64,000 nucleotides of DNA from Moraxellaceae bacterium (GTDB lineage Bacteria; Pseudomonadota; Gammaproteobacteria; Pseudomonadales; Moraxellaceae). Shown here in pieces: positions 18,076-26,806 of this stretch. The stretch covers positions 368,798 through 432,797 of the forward strand of contig JAQZBP010000001.1 in NCBI GenBank assembly GCA_029237815.1. The letters run 5' to 3'. Under the pieces are notes generated by a model. That model saw nothing but the letters and a program-made list of their open reading frames with translations, searched no databases and was not told the DNA's origin. Position numbers and translations under genes: made by a program. The stretch's first letter is position 1. Every line of letters begins with the position of its first letter.

Positions 18076-19199
18076 GCCGGCTGCGCATCGGCGTCCTCGG
18101 CGGCGGCCAGCTCGGCCGCATGATGGCCCTGGCCGGTACCCCGCTGGACCTCGCCTTCACCTTCTACGAGAGCACGCCGAACTGCCCCTCGGCCGGCCTC
18201 GGCCCGGTGTTCGGTGATGCGCAGAACTCCACGGCCAGTCTCGATGCCTTCATCGACAGCGCCGATGTGTTCACCTACGAGTTCGAGAACATCCCGGTGG
18301 CGTGGGTGGAGCGCATCGCGGCGCGCAAGCCGCTCTTTCCCGGCGTGAAGTCGCTGGCCGTCTCGCAGAACCGCCTGAACGAGAAACAGCTCTTCGCCCG
18401 CCTCAACATTCCGTCCGCGCGCTACGCCGAGATCCGCTCCGAACAGGACCTGCTCCGCGCCGTGGAGGCGCTCGGCCTGCCGCTCGTAGTGAAGACGGTG
18501 ACCATGGGCTATGACGGCAAGGGCCAGTTCCTGCTGAAGGACGCCAGCCAGGTCGCGACGGCGTGGGCGCAGCTCGGCGCGCAGGCGCCACTGATCGCCG
18601 AAGAGTTCATCCACTTCAAGCGCGAGCTTTCCATCATCGCCGTGCGCGGACAGGACGGCGGCATGGCCTGCTATCCGCTGACGGAAAACGTGCATCACCG
18701 CGGCACCCTCAGCCACTCCGTGGCACCGGCGCCGTTCGTTGACGACGACGTGCAGCTCGCGGCGCAGCGCTACATCTCCTCCATCGCCCAGGACCTGGGC
18801 CATGTCGGCGCGCTCACGCTGGAGATGTTCGAGACGCGCCATGGCCTCATGGCCAACGAGACGGCGCCGCGGGTGCACAACTCGGGGCACTGGACCATCG
18901 AGGGCGCGCGCTGCTCGCAGTTCGAGAACCACGTGCGTGCCGTGGCCGGACTGCCCCTCGGCGCCACCACCTGCGACAAGCCCACCGCCATGATCAACAT
19001 CATCGGCCGGCATCCGGACAGCCACGCCGTGCTGCGCGAGGCCGGTGCCCACCTGCACCTCTACGGCAAGGACGAGCGCGATGGCCGCAAGCTCGGACAC
19101 ATCACGGTGAGCAGCAACCATCACCACGACCTCGACACGCTGCTGCGCCGTTTCGCGGACCTGCTGCCCAATCCGATGGCGCTGCCCACGGAGAAATGA
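18072..19199 (+). CDS. purK: N5-carboxyaminoimidazole ribonucleotide synthase
   Basis: ATP-grasp enzyme that makes N5-CAIR from AIR, bicarbonate and ATP, feeding PurE. The product has 375 residues. The N-terminal Rossmann-like motif [16 protein letters not shown], the ATP-grasp segment [15 protein letters not shown] and the [24 protein letters not shown] region (given here as the family landmark around residues 252-276) are clear. The ATG overlaps the purE stop by 4 nt, so the pair is translationally coupled. A strong terminator overlaps the stop codon. Confidence 0.95.
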   Translation: MSRLRIGVLGGGQLGRMMALAGTPLDLAFTFYESTPNCPSAGLGPVFGDAQNSTASLDAFIDSADVFTYEFENIPVAWVERIAARKPLFPGVKSLAVSQNRLNEKQLFARLNIPSARYAEIRSEQDLLRAVEALGLPLVVKTVTMGYDGKGQFLLKDASQVATAWAQLGAQAPLIAEEFIHFKRELSIIAVRGQDGGMACYPLTENVHHRGTLSHSVAPAPFVDDDVQLAAQRYISSIAQDLGHVGALTLEMFETRHGLMANETAPRVHNSGHWTIEGARCSQFENHVRAVAGLPLGATTCDKPTAMINIIGRHPDSHAVLREAGAHLHLYGKDERDGRKLGHITVSSNHHHDLDTLLRRFADLLPNPMALPTEK

Positions 19200-19227
19200 A
19201 AAAAGCCCGCACTGCGGGCTTTTTTCA
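19197..19227. terminator. Terminator between purK and the barrel-protein gene
   Basis: A 14-bp perfect stem TGAAAAAAGCCCGC / GCGGGCTTTTTTCA with an ACT loop. It begins at the purK stop codon and also serves the convergent minus-strand gene. Confidence 0.93.
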
Positions 19228-19244
19228 TGGAGACGAGCCGACGG

Positions 19245-20102
19245 CTACAGCGGCTGTTGCTCTGGTGCCGACTGCGGCTGTGTACCCACGGGATCAGGTG
19301 GCGTATCGACACTGCCGAACTGCAGGCGCAGCGTGATGCCGAGCTCGCGCCGCACCGAGGCCGGCTGGTAGGCCAGCAGGTTCTGCGAGACGCCGCCGAT
19401 GCGCAGCAGCCGCGGATCGCTCGCGTCCATGTCCTGCTGCTGGTAATAGGGTTCGATCACCCAGACGCCGCCCGATGCGCGCGGCTGCCGGTAGGGCAGG
19501 GAAATCCGCCAGAACACGCCATCGCCGGGCTCCAGCGTGAAGTCGTCGTAGAAGCTCGTGTAGACCTTCTGGTAACTCTCCGCGGGCCGGCCGACCGTGA
19601 GCGCCAGGCGCCACTGCGGCGCATCCTGCAGGACCACCTCGCCCCCCAGCGTCACCAGGCGCCAGCGATAGCGCTCCTCGGCCGAGGACACGTTGCCGCT
19701 GCCCTCGATATAGCGTCGCCAGTCGCGCTGCATATACCCCAGATGCGCGCCGCCGCGGGCATTGCGCCAGCCGAGGCGCCACTCGGTGTCGACGATTTCT
19801 TCCCAGGCGTCAGCCTCGTAGCCCGCCCCCGTCTGCAGGCGGCCGTCGTAGCGCGCAAGGCCACCTCCCCAAGCGGCCTCGACGCCGGCGTAGAACGGGT
19901 CCAGCTGCAGCTCAAGGCTCGCCACGGGCGAGAATAGCGGGCCCATTTCGCTGAGCAGCTGCTGCCCGCCGGCCTCTTCGCGCCAGTCGAACCAGCGCGC
20001 ATCGCCGCCAATACCGGCGCTCCACTCCAGTGCCGAGGCCGGCGCGGTGAGCGCCAGGGCCAGGGCCATCCATCCCGCGCGGTGTTTCAGTGAAGTTCTC
20101 AC
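19245..20102 (-). CDS. Predicted outer-membrane beta-barrel protein
   Basis: A 285-residue exported protein of no recognised family. A signal peptide (KHRAGWMALALALTAPASA, cut near residue 24) precedes alternating aromatic/polar strands such as WSAGIGGDARWFDW, WRLGWRNARGGAHLGY and GVFWRISLPYRQP, as in outer-membrane barrels. The tail is Pro/Gln-rich, which is atypical because barrels usually end in an aromatic residue. The start is GTG at 20102 with AGGA upstream. Confidence 0.6.
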   Translation of the reverse strand: MRTSLKHRAGWMALALALTAPASALEWSAGIGGDARWFDWREEAGGQQLLSEMGPLFSPVASLELQLDPFYAGVEAAWGGGLARYDGRLQTGAGYEADAWEEIVDTEWRLGWRNARGGAHLGYMQRDWRRYIEGSGNVSSAEERYRWRLVTLGGEVVLQDAPQWRLALTVGRPAESYQKVYTSFYDDFTLEPGDGVFWRISLPYRQPRASGGVWVIEPYYQQQDMDASDPRLLRIGGVSQNLLAYQPASVRRELGITLRLQFGSVDTPPDPVGTQPQSAPEQQPL

Positions 20103-20251
20103 GCTATTCCTGCCTTGGTGTTGTATCCGTTGCGAGTTCGCGGCGCCTTGCAGCGCACCCTCCTCAGCCGCTCAGGAGCACGTGGCGCTGCCACCACGCA
20201 TGTTGATTGCCATCGAAGCCTAGCCCAGCAAGGGAATGCCTGCCGAGGCCC

Positions 20252-21001
20252 TCACTCCCGCACCCGGCCATGGCGCAGATCGTCCAGCACCGGCACCAGC
20301 GAGAGCACGAGCAGGAAGAAGGCGAGCGGCAACACGGCCTGGAAGCCCATGCGCTGGAAGCCGGTCGCGCCGATCACGCCGCCCGCGAAGAACAGGAACA
20401 CCAGCGCGGCATGCGTGCCGAGGCGCTGCCGGTTGAACGCCGCCGTCTCCGGCGCCACCGGATGGCCTCGCCAGTACAGCATGCGTCCGAGCTCGATGCC
20501 GATATCGGTGATAAGCCCGGTGACATGTGTGGTGCGGATCTCCGCATGCGAAACCTTGGTGATGATGGCGTTCTGCAGCCCCATCATGAAACAGAGCAGA
20601 AGCACGGTGAGCGACACGTAGAGGGTCACCTGCTGTTGCAGGTGTGAGCCGACGATGCCGAACACCATGAGCAGCGCCGCCTCCAGCAGCAGCGGCAACG
20701 CGAACTGGCTGCGCAGCCCATGGTCGCGTCCCCAGTTCACCAGCAGCGCCGAGACCATGGCCCCGAGCAGGAAGCAGGCGATGGACACCAGGCCCGCCAG
20801 CGCCAGCGTGAAATTGCCGAGCGCGATATGGTCCGCCATGGACGAGACAATGCCCGTCATATGCGAGGTGTACTGCTGCACGGCCAGGAAGCCACCGGCA
20901 TTGGCCGCGCCCGCCACGAGCGCGAGCGACAGCCCGAGGTGGCGATTGGCCTGCGGCGTGCGCTCGTGCCCGGACAGGCGGCGGAGGTAATCGATCGGCA
21001 T
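20252..21001 (-). CDS. DUF1275 (YoaK family) membrane protein
   Basis: A 249-residue inner-membrane protein with about six helices. The N-terminal ALVAGAANAGGFLAVQQYTSHMTG (landmark region near residues 27-50) and the later MGLQNAIITKV plus TTHVTGLITDIG segments are the DUF1275 signature. Function unknown. Its ATG lies 3 nt after the stop of the LysR gene, so the two form an operon. Confidence 0.85.
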   Translation of the reverse strand: MPIDYLRRLSGHERTPQANRHLGLSLALVAGAANAGGFLAVQQYTSHMTGIVSSMADHIALGNFTLALAGLVSIACFLLGAMVSALLVNWGRDHGLRSQFALPLLLEAALLMVFGIVGSHLQQQVTLYVSLTVLLLCFMMGLQNAIITKVSHAEIRTTHVTGLITDIGIELGRMLYWRGHPVAPETAAFNRQRLGTHAALVFLFFAGGVIGATGFQRMGFQAVLPLAFFLLVLSLVPVLDDLRHGRVRE

Positions 21002-21004
21002 GGA

Positions 21005-21919
21005 CTACTCGAACCAGGGATGCTCGTTCATGCGCTCCCCGAGGAAATCGAGGAAGGTGCGCAGCGCGACCGGCATATGGTCACGGCTCGGATACATGGC
21101 GTAAAGCCCGCCGTGGCAGACGCGGTACTCGGGCAGTACGGGCAGGAGCTGCCCCCCCGCCACCGCATCCGCCGAGAGGAATCCCGGCACCAGCGCGATG
21201 CCGAGGCCGGCGGCGGCGGCGTCGCAGGCCAGGCTGCTGTTGTTGACGGTGAGGCGGCCTTTCACGGTCAGCCGGCAGCCCGGCCCCTGTTCGCCGTTGC
21301 GCATCGGCTCACCAAACAGCAGCAGCGTGTTTTCCTTCGGCTGCATGAAGAGGATCACCTCGTGCCCCGCGAGATCTTCGGGCTTCTTCGGCAGGCCGTG
21401 GCGGCCGATATAGGCCGGACTCGCGAAAAAGCGGCCGGAAAGGTTGCCCAGGCGGCGCGCCACCAGAGAGGAATCGCTGAATTCGCCGATGCGCAGCGCG
21501 AGATCGAAGCCCTCCTCCACGAGTTTCACCATGCGTCCCGAGAGATCGGCTTCTATGCTGACTTCGGGATATCGCTGCATGAACTCCGCGACCACCCGTC
21601 CCATGAACTTCATCCCGAGCTCCACCGGCATGGTGATGCGCAGGTTGCCGCGTGGCGCCTCCTGCAGGCGTGTCACCGCCTGCTCGGCATCGCGCAACTC
21701 GCCCAGCACGCGCCGGGTACGCTCGAAGAAGACCTGGCCGGCCTCGGTAAGGTTGAGCTTGCGCGTGGTGCGCTGCAGCAGGCGCACGCCAAGGTCGGCC
21801 TCGAGGCGCGCCAGCGATCGGCTGACCGAGGACTTGGGCTGGTTGAGGCGGTTGGCGGCGGCCGTCAGGCTGCCTTCGCTGACCACCTTCTCGAAGACGG
21901 CCACGTCGTTGAGGTCCAT
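21005..21919 (-). CDS. LysR-family transcriptional regulator
   Basis: A 304-residue DNA-binding regulator with a full-length LysR layout. The winged helix is at residues 1-60 (FEKVVSEGSLTAAANRLNQPKSSVSRSLARLE) and the effector domain follows from about 90. The sequence after it (GNLRITMPVELG, VSIEADLSGRMVKLVEEGFDLALRIG) resembles the large subgroup near AaeR/DsdC-like and quinone-responsive regulators. It is divergent from the pirin gene and probably controls it. Confidence 0.88.
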   Translation of the reverse strand: MDLNDVAVFEKVVSEGSLTAAANRLNQPKSSVSRSLARLEADLGVRLLQRTTRKLNLTEAGQVFFERTRRVLGELRDAEQAVTRLQEAPRGNLRITMPVELGMKFMGRVVAEFMQRYPEVSIEADLSGRMVKLVEEGFDLALRIGEFSDSSLVARRLGNLSGRFFASPAYIGRHGLPKKPEDLAGHEVILFMQPKENTLLLFGEPMRNGEQGPGCRLTVKGRLTVNNSSLACDAAAAGLGIALVPGFLSADAVAGGQLLPVLPEYRVCHGGLYAMYPSRDHMPVALRTFLDFLGERMNEHPWFE

Positions 21920-21936
21920 GCATCCCCCTGAAGCAT

Positions 21937-21955
21937 TGTTCGCAGTTAAGGAACA
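21937..21955. promoter_or_regulatory. Candidate LysR operator TGTTC-N9-GAACA
   Basis: Perfect 5-bp arms TGTTC (21937-21941) and GAACA (21951-21955) sit between the divergent LysR and pirin genes. A further GGAACAA half-site lies near 21983. Placement and spacing suit a LysR-type operator. Confidence 0.45.
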
Positions 21956-22095
21956 GTTTATTCCCGGAATCCAGACTAATCAGCTTCCAGGAACAATACT
22001 AGGATCACTCACATCAAGGGACAGCCCGGCTGTCCCGACCCGACACCGGCGCCGCCGTGACCCCACCGGCCGACCCGGGAAAAGAGGAGACCGAC

Positions 22096-22782
22096 ATGAT
22101 CACCGTCCGCAGAAGCGAAGAGCGCGGCCACGCCGCCACCGGCTGGCTCGACACCCGGCACACGTTTTCCTTCGCGTCCTACCAGGACCCGCAGCATATG
22201 GGTGTCTCGGTGCTGCGCGTCATCAACCAGGACATCGTCGCCCCCGGCACCGGCTTTGCGCCGCACCGGCACGACAACATGGAAATCCTGACCCATGTGC
22301 TGCGCGGCGCCGTGTCGCACCGCGACAGCATGGGCAACGAGGTGAAAGTAGAGGCTGGCGAGTTCCAGCTCATGAGCGCCGGCACTGGCGTCACCCACAG
22401 CGAATACAACCGTGGCAGCGAGGAGCTGGAGCTGCTGCAGATCTGGCTCTACCCGAACGCGCACAACACCGAGCCCGGCTACCAGCAGAAGAGGTTCCCC
22501 GATGTGGAGACGCTGCAGCTCGTGGTATCGCCCGACGGCGCCAACGACTCGCTGCGCATCCGCCAGAAGGCGCGCATCTGGCGCGGCCACCTGGCGGCCG
22601 GCCAGCACGCGGAGCACCGCCTGGAGGGCAAGACCGCCTGGGTGCAGATGATCCGCGGCAGCCTCGGCCTCGACGCCACCACCACCCTGCACGACGGCGA
22701 TGGCGCGGCCATCCACGCCGAGCCGGTCCTGACGTTCCACGCGCAGGCCGAAAGCGAGTTCCTGCTGTTCGACCTGCCCTGA
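22096..22782 (+). CDS. Pirin family protein (YhaK/YhhW-like)
   Basis: A 228-residue bicupin protein of the cytoplasm. The N-terminal cupin carries the metal-binding pattern FAPHRHDNMEILTHVL (His pair near residue 56), GEFQLMSAGTGVTHSE and LQIWLYP, as in pirins with quercetinase-like activity and in E. coli YhaK (233 aa). The ATG at 22096 has AGAGGAG upstream. With the neighbouring nitroreductase and DoxX genes it suggests a quinone or redox-stress unit under the LysR regulator. Confidence 0.87.
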   Translation: MITVRRSEERGHAATGWLDTRHTFSFASYQDPQHMGVSVLRVINQDIVAPGTGFAPHRHDNMEILTHVLRGAVSHRDSMGNEVKVEAGEFQLMSAGTGVTHSEYNRGSEELELLQIWLYPNAHNTEPGYQQKRFPDVETLQLVVSPDGANDSLRIRQKARIWRGHLAAGQHAEHRLEGKTAWVQMIRGSLGLDATTTLHDGDGAAIHAEPVLTFHAQAESEFLLFDLP

Positions 22783-22830
22783 CATTTTTCTCGCCCTGCG
22801 CGAGCCTTTGAGTAACCCGGGAGCACAAAA

Positions 22831-23421
22831 ATGAACACGCCACTTGATGACAAGACCCTGAAACAGCTCTTCCTGGAGGCACGCACCCACAATGCCTGGC
22901 TCGACAAGCCGGTCAGCGACGAGCAGCTGCGCCAGCTGTACGATCTCGCCGTGATGGGCCCCACGGCCGCCAATACGCAGCCGGCGCGCTTCGTCTTCGT
23001 GAAGAGCGCGGCAGCCAAGGAGCGGCTGCGCCCGCACCTCGCGCCGGGCAACGTCGACAAGACCATGCAGGCGCCGGTGACCGTGATCGTGGGCTCCGAC
23101 CACGAGTTCTACGAGCACCTGCCAGTGTTCTTCCCGCATGCCGATGCCAAGGCCTGGTTCGTGGGCAATGACGCGCTGATCGAAAGCTCGGCGCTGCGCA
23201 ACAGCTCGCTGCAGGGCGCCTACCTGATCCTGGCGGCGCGCGCGCTCGGCCTCGACACAGGCCCGATGTCCGGCTTCGACAGCGAGGGCGTGGACCGCGA
23301 ATTCTTCGCCGGCACCCGCGTCCGTTCGAACTTCCTCATCAACCTCGGCTACGGTGACACCAGCAAGCTCCATCCGCGCAGCCCGCGCCCCGGCTTTGCG
23401 GATTTCGCCAAGATCCTCTGA
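22831..23421 (+). CDS. RutE/HadB-like nitroreductase family protein
   Basis: A 196-residue flavoprotein-fold oxidoreductase, the same length as E. coli RutE (malonic semialdehyde reductase, pyrimidine catabolism). [16 protein letters not shown] near residue 42, [20 protein letters not shown] near 110 and the GPMSGFD stretch near 148 match the RutE group. No other rut genes are nearby, so the physiological substrate is probably different. It follows pirin on the same strand by 48 nt. Confidence 0.82.
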   Translation: MNTPLDDKTLKQLFLEARTHNAWLDKPVSDEQLRQLYDLAVMGPTAANTQPARFVFVKSAAAKERLRPHLAPGNVDKTMQAPVTVIVGSDHEFYEHLPVFFPHADAKAWFVGNDALIESSALRNSSLQGAYLILAARALGLDTGPMSGFDSEGVDREFFAGTRVRSNFLINLGYGDTSKLHPRSPRPGFADFAKIL

Positions 23422-23447
23422 GACGCATCTCCCGGCCGTGAGGTGAA

Positions 23448-23473
23448 GGGCCCGGCGCCAGCGCGCCGGGCCC
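23448..23473. terminator. GC hairpin between the RutE-like and doxX genes
   Basis: GGGCCCGGCGC (23448-23458) pairs perfectly with GCGCCGGGCCC (23463-23473) around a 4-nt loop. No T run follows; it may attenuate, terminate with help or stabilise the upstream message. Confidence 0.45.
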
Positions 23474-23538
23474 CGGGGAAGACATTGCCCGCAGCGACGG
23501 CCTCGCGGCAGTAAAACTCGAAAACAACGGAGAACATC

Positions 23539-23970
23539 ATGGAATTCTTTCGACGCATCAATAACGGAGTTGCCGGCATCGTCGCCAACTCTGCCCTCAA
23601 CCACCTGCTGATCCTGGCGGCGCGCCTGCTGCTCGGCGGCATGTTCCTCGTGGCTGGCTACAGCAAGATCGGCGGCTATGCCGGCACCCAGGGCTATATG
23701 GAAGCCATGGGCGTGCCGGGCATCATGCTGCCCCTGGTCATCCTGCTCGAGATCGGCGGTGGCCTCGCCCTGATCGTTGGTTTCCAGACACGTCTGGCGG
23801 CAGTGGCCCTCGCGGTGTTCACCGTGATCGCCGGCCTGCTGTTCCATGGCGGCGCGGACCCGATGCAGCAGATCATGCTCATGAAGAACCTGGCCATCGC
23901 GGGCGGCCTGCTGGCCTTCACCGTGTTCGGCGCCGGCCGCGCCAGCCTGGATGCGGAAGCCGCGACCTGA
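23539..23970 (+). CDS. DoxX family membrane protein
   Basis: A 143-residue four-helix inner-membrane protein. The ARLLLGGMFLVAGYSKIGGY segment (near residues 31-50), the PLVILLEIGGGLALIVGF helix and the later KNLAIAGGLLAF stretch are characteristic of DoxX. DoxX-type proteins are associated with redox and thiol stress systems. ACGGAGA precedes the ATG. It is the likely last gene of the pirin cluster. Confidence 0.87.
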   Translation: MEFFRRINNGVAGIVANSALNHLLILAARLLLGGMFLVAGYSKIGGYAGTQGYMEAMGVPGIMLPLVILLEIGGGLALIVGFQTRLAAVALAVFTVIAGLLFHGGADPMQQIMLMKNLAIAGGLLAFTVFGAGRASLDAEAAT

Positions 23971-24007
23971 TCACAGGTGATGGTCCGCTCATGCCGTCAG
24001 GGTCGTA

Positions 24008-24036
24008 CATAAGGGCATGCACCGCATGCCCTTATG
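24008..24036. repeat. Perfect 13-bp hairpin after doxX
   Basis: CATAAGGGCATGC (24008-24020) and GCATGCCCTTATG (24024-24036) form a perfect stem with a 3-nt loop, 38 nt after the doxX stop. It lacks a U tract, so it may be a Rho-assisted terminator, an mRNA stabiliser or a protein-binding site. Confidence 0.5.
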
Positions 24037-24186
24037 CATTAGAGGGCCACGGGCGCGCGCCACCCTGCCCCCGGCACCGCAGAGGCCGGCAATTACCCGA
24101 ACACCGCTGAAATGGCTTTTCACGCGCAGTACAAATAAGTTCAAACTGCTCCCACGGCCGGAGTTCTCGCGCGAGGAAGTCACAGC

Positions 24187-25074
24187 ATGGACGCAGCACG
24201 CCCCCTTCCTGATGCCATCTCGGAAGTCGCCCTCGGCACCGCCGGACTGCGCGGCTGGAAAATCACGACGCCGGTCTGCCGCGCACTCGTCAGCGAGCAG
24301 GGCGCGCAACTCCTGGAGTTCCAGGCCCTGGGCCGCAAGCCGCTGCTCTGGCTCTCGCCGCGCGCACGGTTCCAGCCCGGCAAGGCCATCCGTGGCGGAA
24401 TCCCGCTCTGCTTTCCCTGGTTCGGCCCGCATCCCGGCGATGACGGCAAACCCGCCCACGGCTTCGCCCGCACCCGGAACTGGACGCTGCTGCAGGCCAC
24501 CGTGACGGGCGATCTGCTGCAGCTCGAATTCAGGCTGCAGGCCGACGCCGGCACCCGGGCCCTCTGGCCGCACGACTTCATCGCCACGCTGGTCATGACA
24601 CTCGGCCGCACCGCGAGCCTGCAATTGCATGTCGAGAACACCGGCACCGACGACTTCCGCTTCGGCTTCGCGCTGCACAGCTATTTCCCGGTGGCCGACA
24701 TCCGCCGCGTCCGTCTCGACGGGCTGGAAGGCATCGAGTACATCGACCAGCTCCACCCCGCCCGCGCCCGCTTCCGCCAGGACGGCCCGCTGCACTTCAC
24801 TGGCGAAACCGACCGCATCTACCTGCATACGCCCGGCGAATGCTGCCTGGCCGACGAGGCCGGCGGGCAGGCCATCCGCATCTGCTCGCCGGACTGCCGC
24901 AGCATCGTGGCCTGGAACCCCTGGCAGGAAAAAACGGCCCGCCTCGCCGACATGGCGCCGGAGGCCTGGCAAGGAATGGTCTGCGTGGAAAGCGGCAATG
25001 TGGAGGACGACCAGGTGAGCCTCCCCGCCGGCGCGTCCAAGGTCTTCTCCCTGCTGCTGGAGAGCGAGGCGTAA
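24187..25074 (+). CDS. D-hexose-6-phosphate mutarotase (YeaD-like)
   Basis: Aldose 1-epimerase-fold protein of 295 residues, predicted to interconvert the anomers of glucose 6-phosphate and related sugars. KAIRGGIPLCFPWFGPH (near residue 76), AHGFARTRNW (near 97), the HSYFPVADI segment and the glutamate in GLEGIEYID match E. coli YeaD. The start is ATG 24187, one frame of choice with a weak ribosome-binding site. Confidence 0.87.
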   Translation: MDAARPLPDAISEVALGTAGLRGWKITTPVCRALVSEQGAQLLEFQALGRKPLLWLSPRARFQPGKAIRGGIPLCFPWFGPHPGDDGKPAHGFARTRNWTLLQATVTGDLLQLEFRLQADAGTRALWPHDFIATLVMTLGRTASLQLHVENTGTDDFRFGFALHSYFPVADIRRVRLDGLEGIEYIDQLHPARARFRQDGPLHFTGETDRIYLHTPGECCLADEAGGQAIRICSPDCRSIVAWNPWQEKTARLADMAPEAWQGMVCVESGNVEDDQVSLPAGASKVFSLLLESEA

Positions 25075-25245
25075 ACACGCCCGCAACAGAAACAGCGACA
25101 CAGCAGGGCCTTGCCCCCGGCTATCGACTTGGCCTGCCGCCGCCCTTGCCTCCCGCCCGCATCGGGCATATCACTCAGGGACCGGTCCCCGGGTTTCCGG
25201 CCCTCACCGGCCGCCGGGCCTATTCACCATCGCCGCGAGACGGTC

Positions 25246-26586
25246 ATGGACAACGACAAGAACGACAAGCGCTTCAGCGCGACCACCCCTGGCAAGCGCT
25301 TCATGAAGCTGGCCGGCATGTCGGCCAGCATTGCCGGCAATTTCGCGAAGAACCGCATCAAGGGCGCGCTCGGCACGCTGACCGAGGAAGAGCGCATGCG
25401 CGAACGCGAGCAGCTCTTTTCCCAGGTTGGCGAGCAGATCGCCAACACGCTTGGCGAGATGAAGGGCGCCGTGATGAAAGTCGGGCAGATCGCCTCGCAG
25501 TTCAAGGACGTCTTCCCGAAGGAAATCGCCGACGCGCTGGCCAAGCTGCAGAAGGAGTCGCCGCCCATGCCGTTTGCCGTGATCGAGCGGCAGATCCGGC
25601 AGGAACTCGGCAAGGAACCCTCCGAAATATTCGCCTTTATCGACAGCAAGCCCTTCGCCGCCGCCTCAATCGGCCAGGTGCATCGCGCGCGTACGCATGC
25701 CGGCGAGGAAGTCGTGATCAAGGTGCAGTACCCCGGCGTCGACCAGTGTGTCGAGTCCGACCTCAAGCACCTGCGCTTCGCCCTGAAGATGGCCGGCGTG
25801 CTGAAGGTGGACAAGGCCATGCTGGACGCCATCTTCGACGAGATCCGCCGCAGCCTGGTCGACGAACTCGACTACGTGAAGGAAGCGCAGAACGTGCGCG
25901 AGTTCGCCGCCTTCCATGCGAGCGACCCGCTCATCGTGGTGCCGCGCGTATTCGACGAGTACACCGCGACGCGCGTGCTGACGCTGGCCTACGAGCCCGG
26001 CGACGACATCCGCCAGGTACAGGCCCCGCGCTACTCCCAGGAAATGATCAACACGCTCGGCCATCGCCTGGTCAGCGCGATCGGCGCCCAGATCTACAGC
26101 CTGCACGCCGTGCACTGCGATCCGCATCCCGGCAACTTCGCCTTCCGCACCGACGGCACGCTGGTCATCTATGACTACGGTTGCATCAAGAAGATCAAAC
26201 CGGAGATCGTGGCAGCGTTGCGCCGCAGCACCCGCGCCGCGATCAGCGAAAACTATGCCGAGCTGGACCAGGCACTGATCAGCCTCGGCGTGCGCAATGT
26301 CGAGCATGCCCCGCACATGACGGCGGACTTCTACGCGCCGTGGGTCGGCATCGTGCACCAGGCCTTCTCCGAAACTCCCTTCAACTTCGGCACGGCGACG
26401 CTGCACGAGGACGTGATGCGACTCGCGCGCCGCTCGCTGAAGCACTGGGAAGCCTTCCGCGCCTCGCCGGACACCATGCTGGTGGACCGCGCCATCGGCG
26501 GTCACTACTGGACGCTGAAGCAGCTCGGCGTGAACACCGCCTTCCGCGACGCGCTGCACAAGGCGCTGGACCTGAAGGCGGCCTGA
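25246..26586 (+). CDS. ABC1/UbiB-family atypical kinase
   Basis: A 446-residue protein of the ABC1/ADCK/UbiB family, atypical kinase-like ATPases linked to ubiquinone and lipid metabolism. The family-specific KxGQ motif is in GAVMKVGQIAS near residue 78, the Ala-rich loop in FAAASIGQVHRA near 143, and the DPHPGNF metal-binding motif near 290. The ATG at 25246 was chosen because upstream codons lack similarity. It lacks the C-terminal membrane helices of E. coli UbiB, so it is better called an AarF-type paralogue. Confidence 0.85.
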   Translation: MDNDKNDKRFSATTPGKRFMKLAGMSASIAGNFAKNRIKGALGTLTEEERMREREQLFSQVGEQIANTLGEMKGAVMKVGQIASQFKDVFPKEIADALAKLQKESPPMPFAVIERQIRQELGKEPSEIFAFIDSKPFAAASIGQVHRARTHAGEEVVIKVQYPGVDQCVESDLKHLRFALKMAGVLKVDKAMLDAIFDEIRRSLVDELDYVKEAQNVREFAAFHASDPLIVVPRVFDEYTATRVLTLAYEPGDDIRQVQAPRYSQEMINTLGHRLVSAIGAQIYSLHAVHCDPHPGNFAFRTDGTLVIYDYGCIKKIKPEIVAALRRSTRAAISENYAELDQALISLGVRNVEHAPHMTADFYAPWVGIVHQAFSETPFNFGTATLHEDVMRLARRSLKHWEAFRASPDTMLVDRAIGGHYWTLKQLGVNTAFRDALHKALDLKAA

Positions 26587-26806
26587 ACCTGACAGAGGGC
26601 GGTGATCCGCTGCTGCCAGGGCGGGGGCGTGCCGACCGCGCCCCCGGAAGCCTTCCCGCCACGCCATAACGCATCACTGGCGGCGCAACCCGGCCGCCTC
26701 ACCCTTTGCTTGATTCGGCTCGCATCATCCGAAAATTGCGGAGGCCGCACTGCTCCACCGGGTACTTCTGTCGCTAGAATCAGGAAAAAATCCAGGACCT
26801 CCCGCA

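Noticed and set aside
17724..19127. Long minus-strand frame antisense to purEK
   Set aside because: It covers two well-identified genes in frame-shadow fashion and has no motif of its own.
22009..23847. Long minus-strand frame across pirin, RutE-like and doxX
   Set aside because: It spans three genes and their spacers with the composition of antisense GC-rich sequence.
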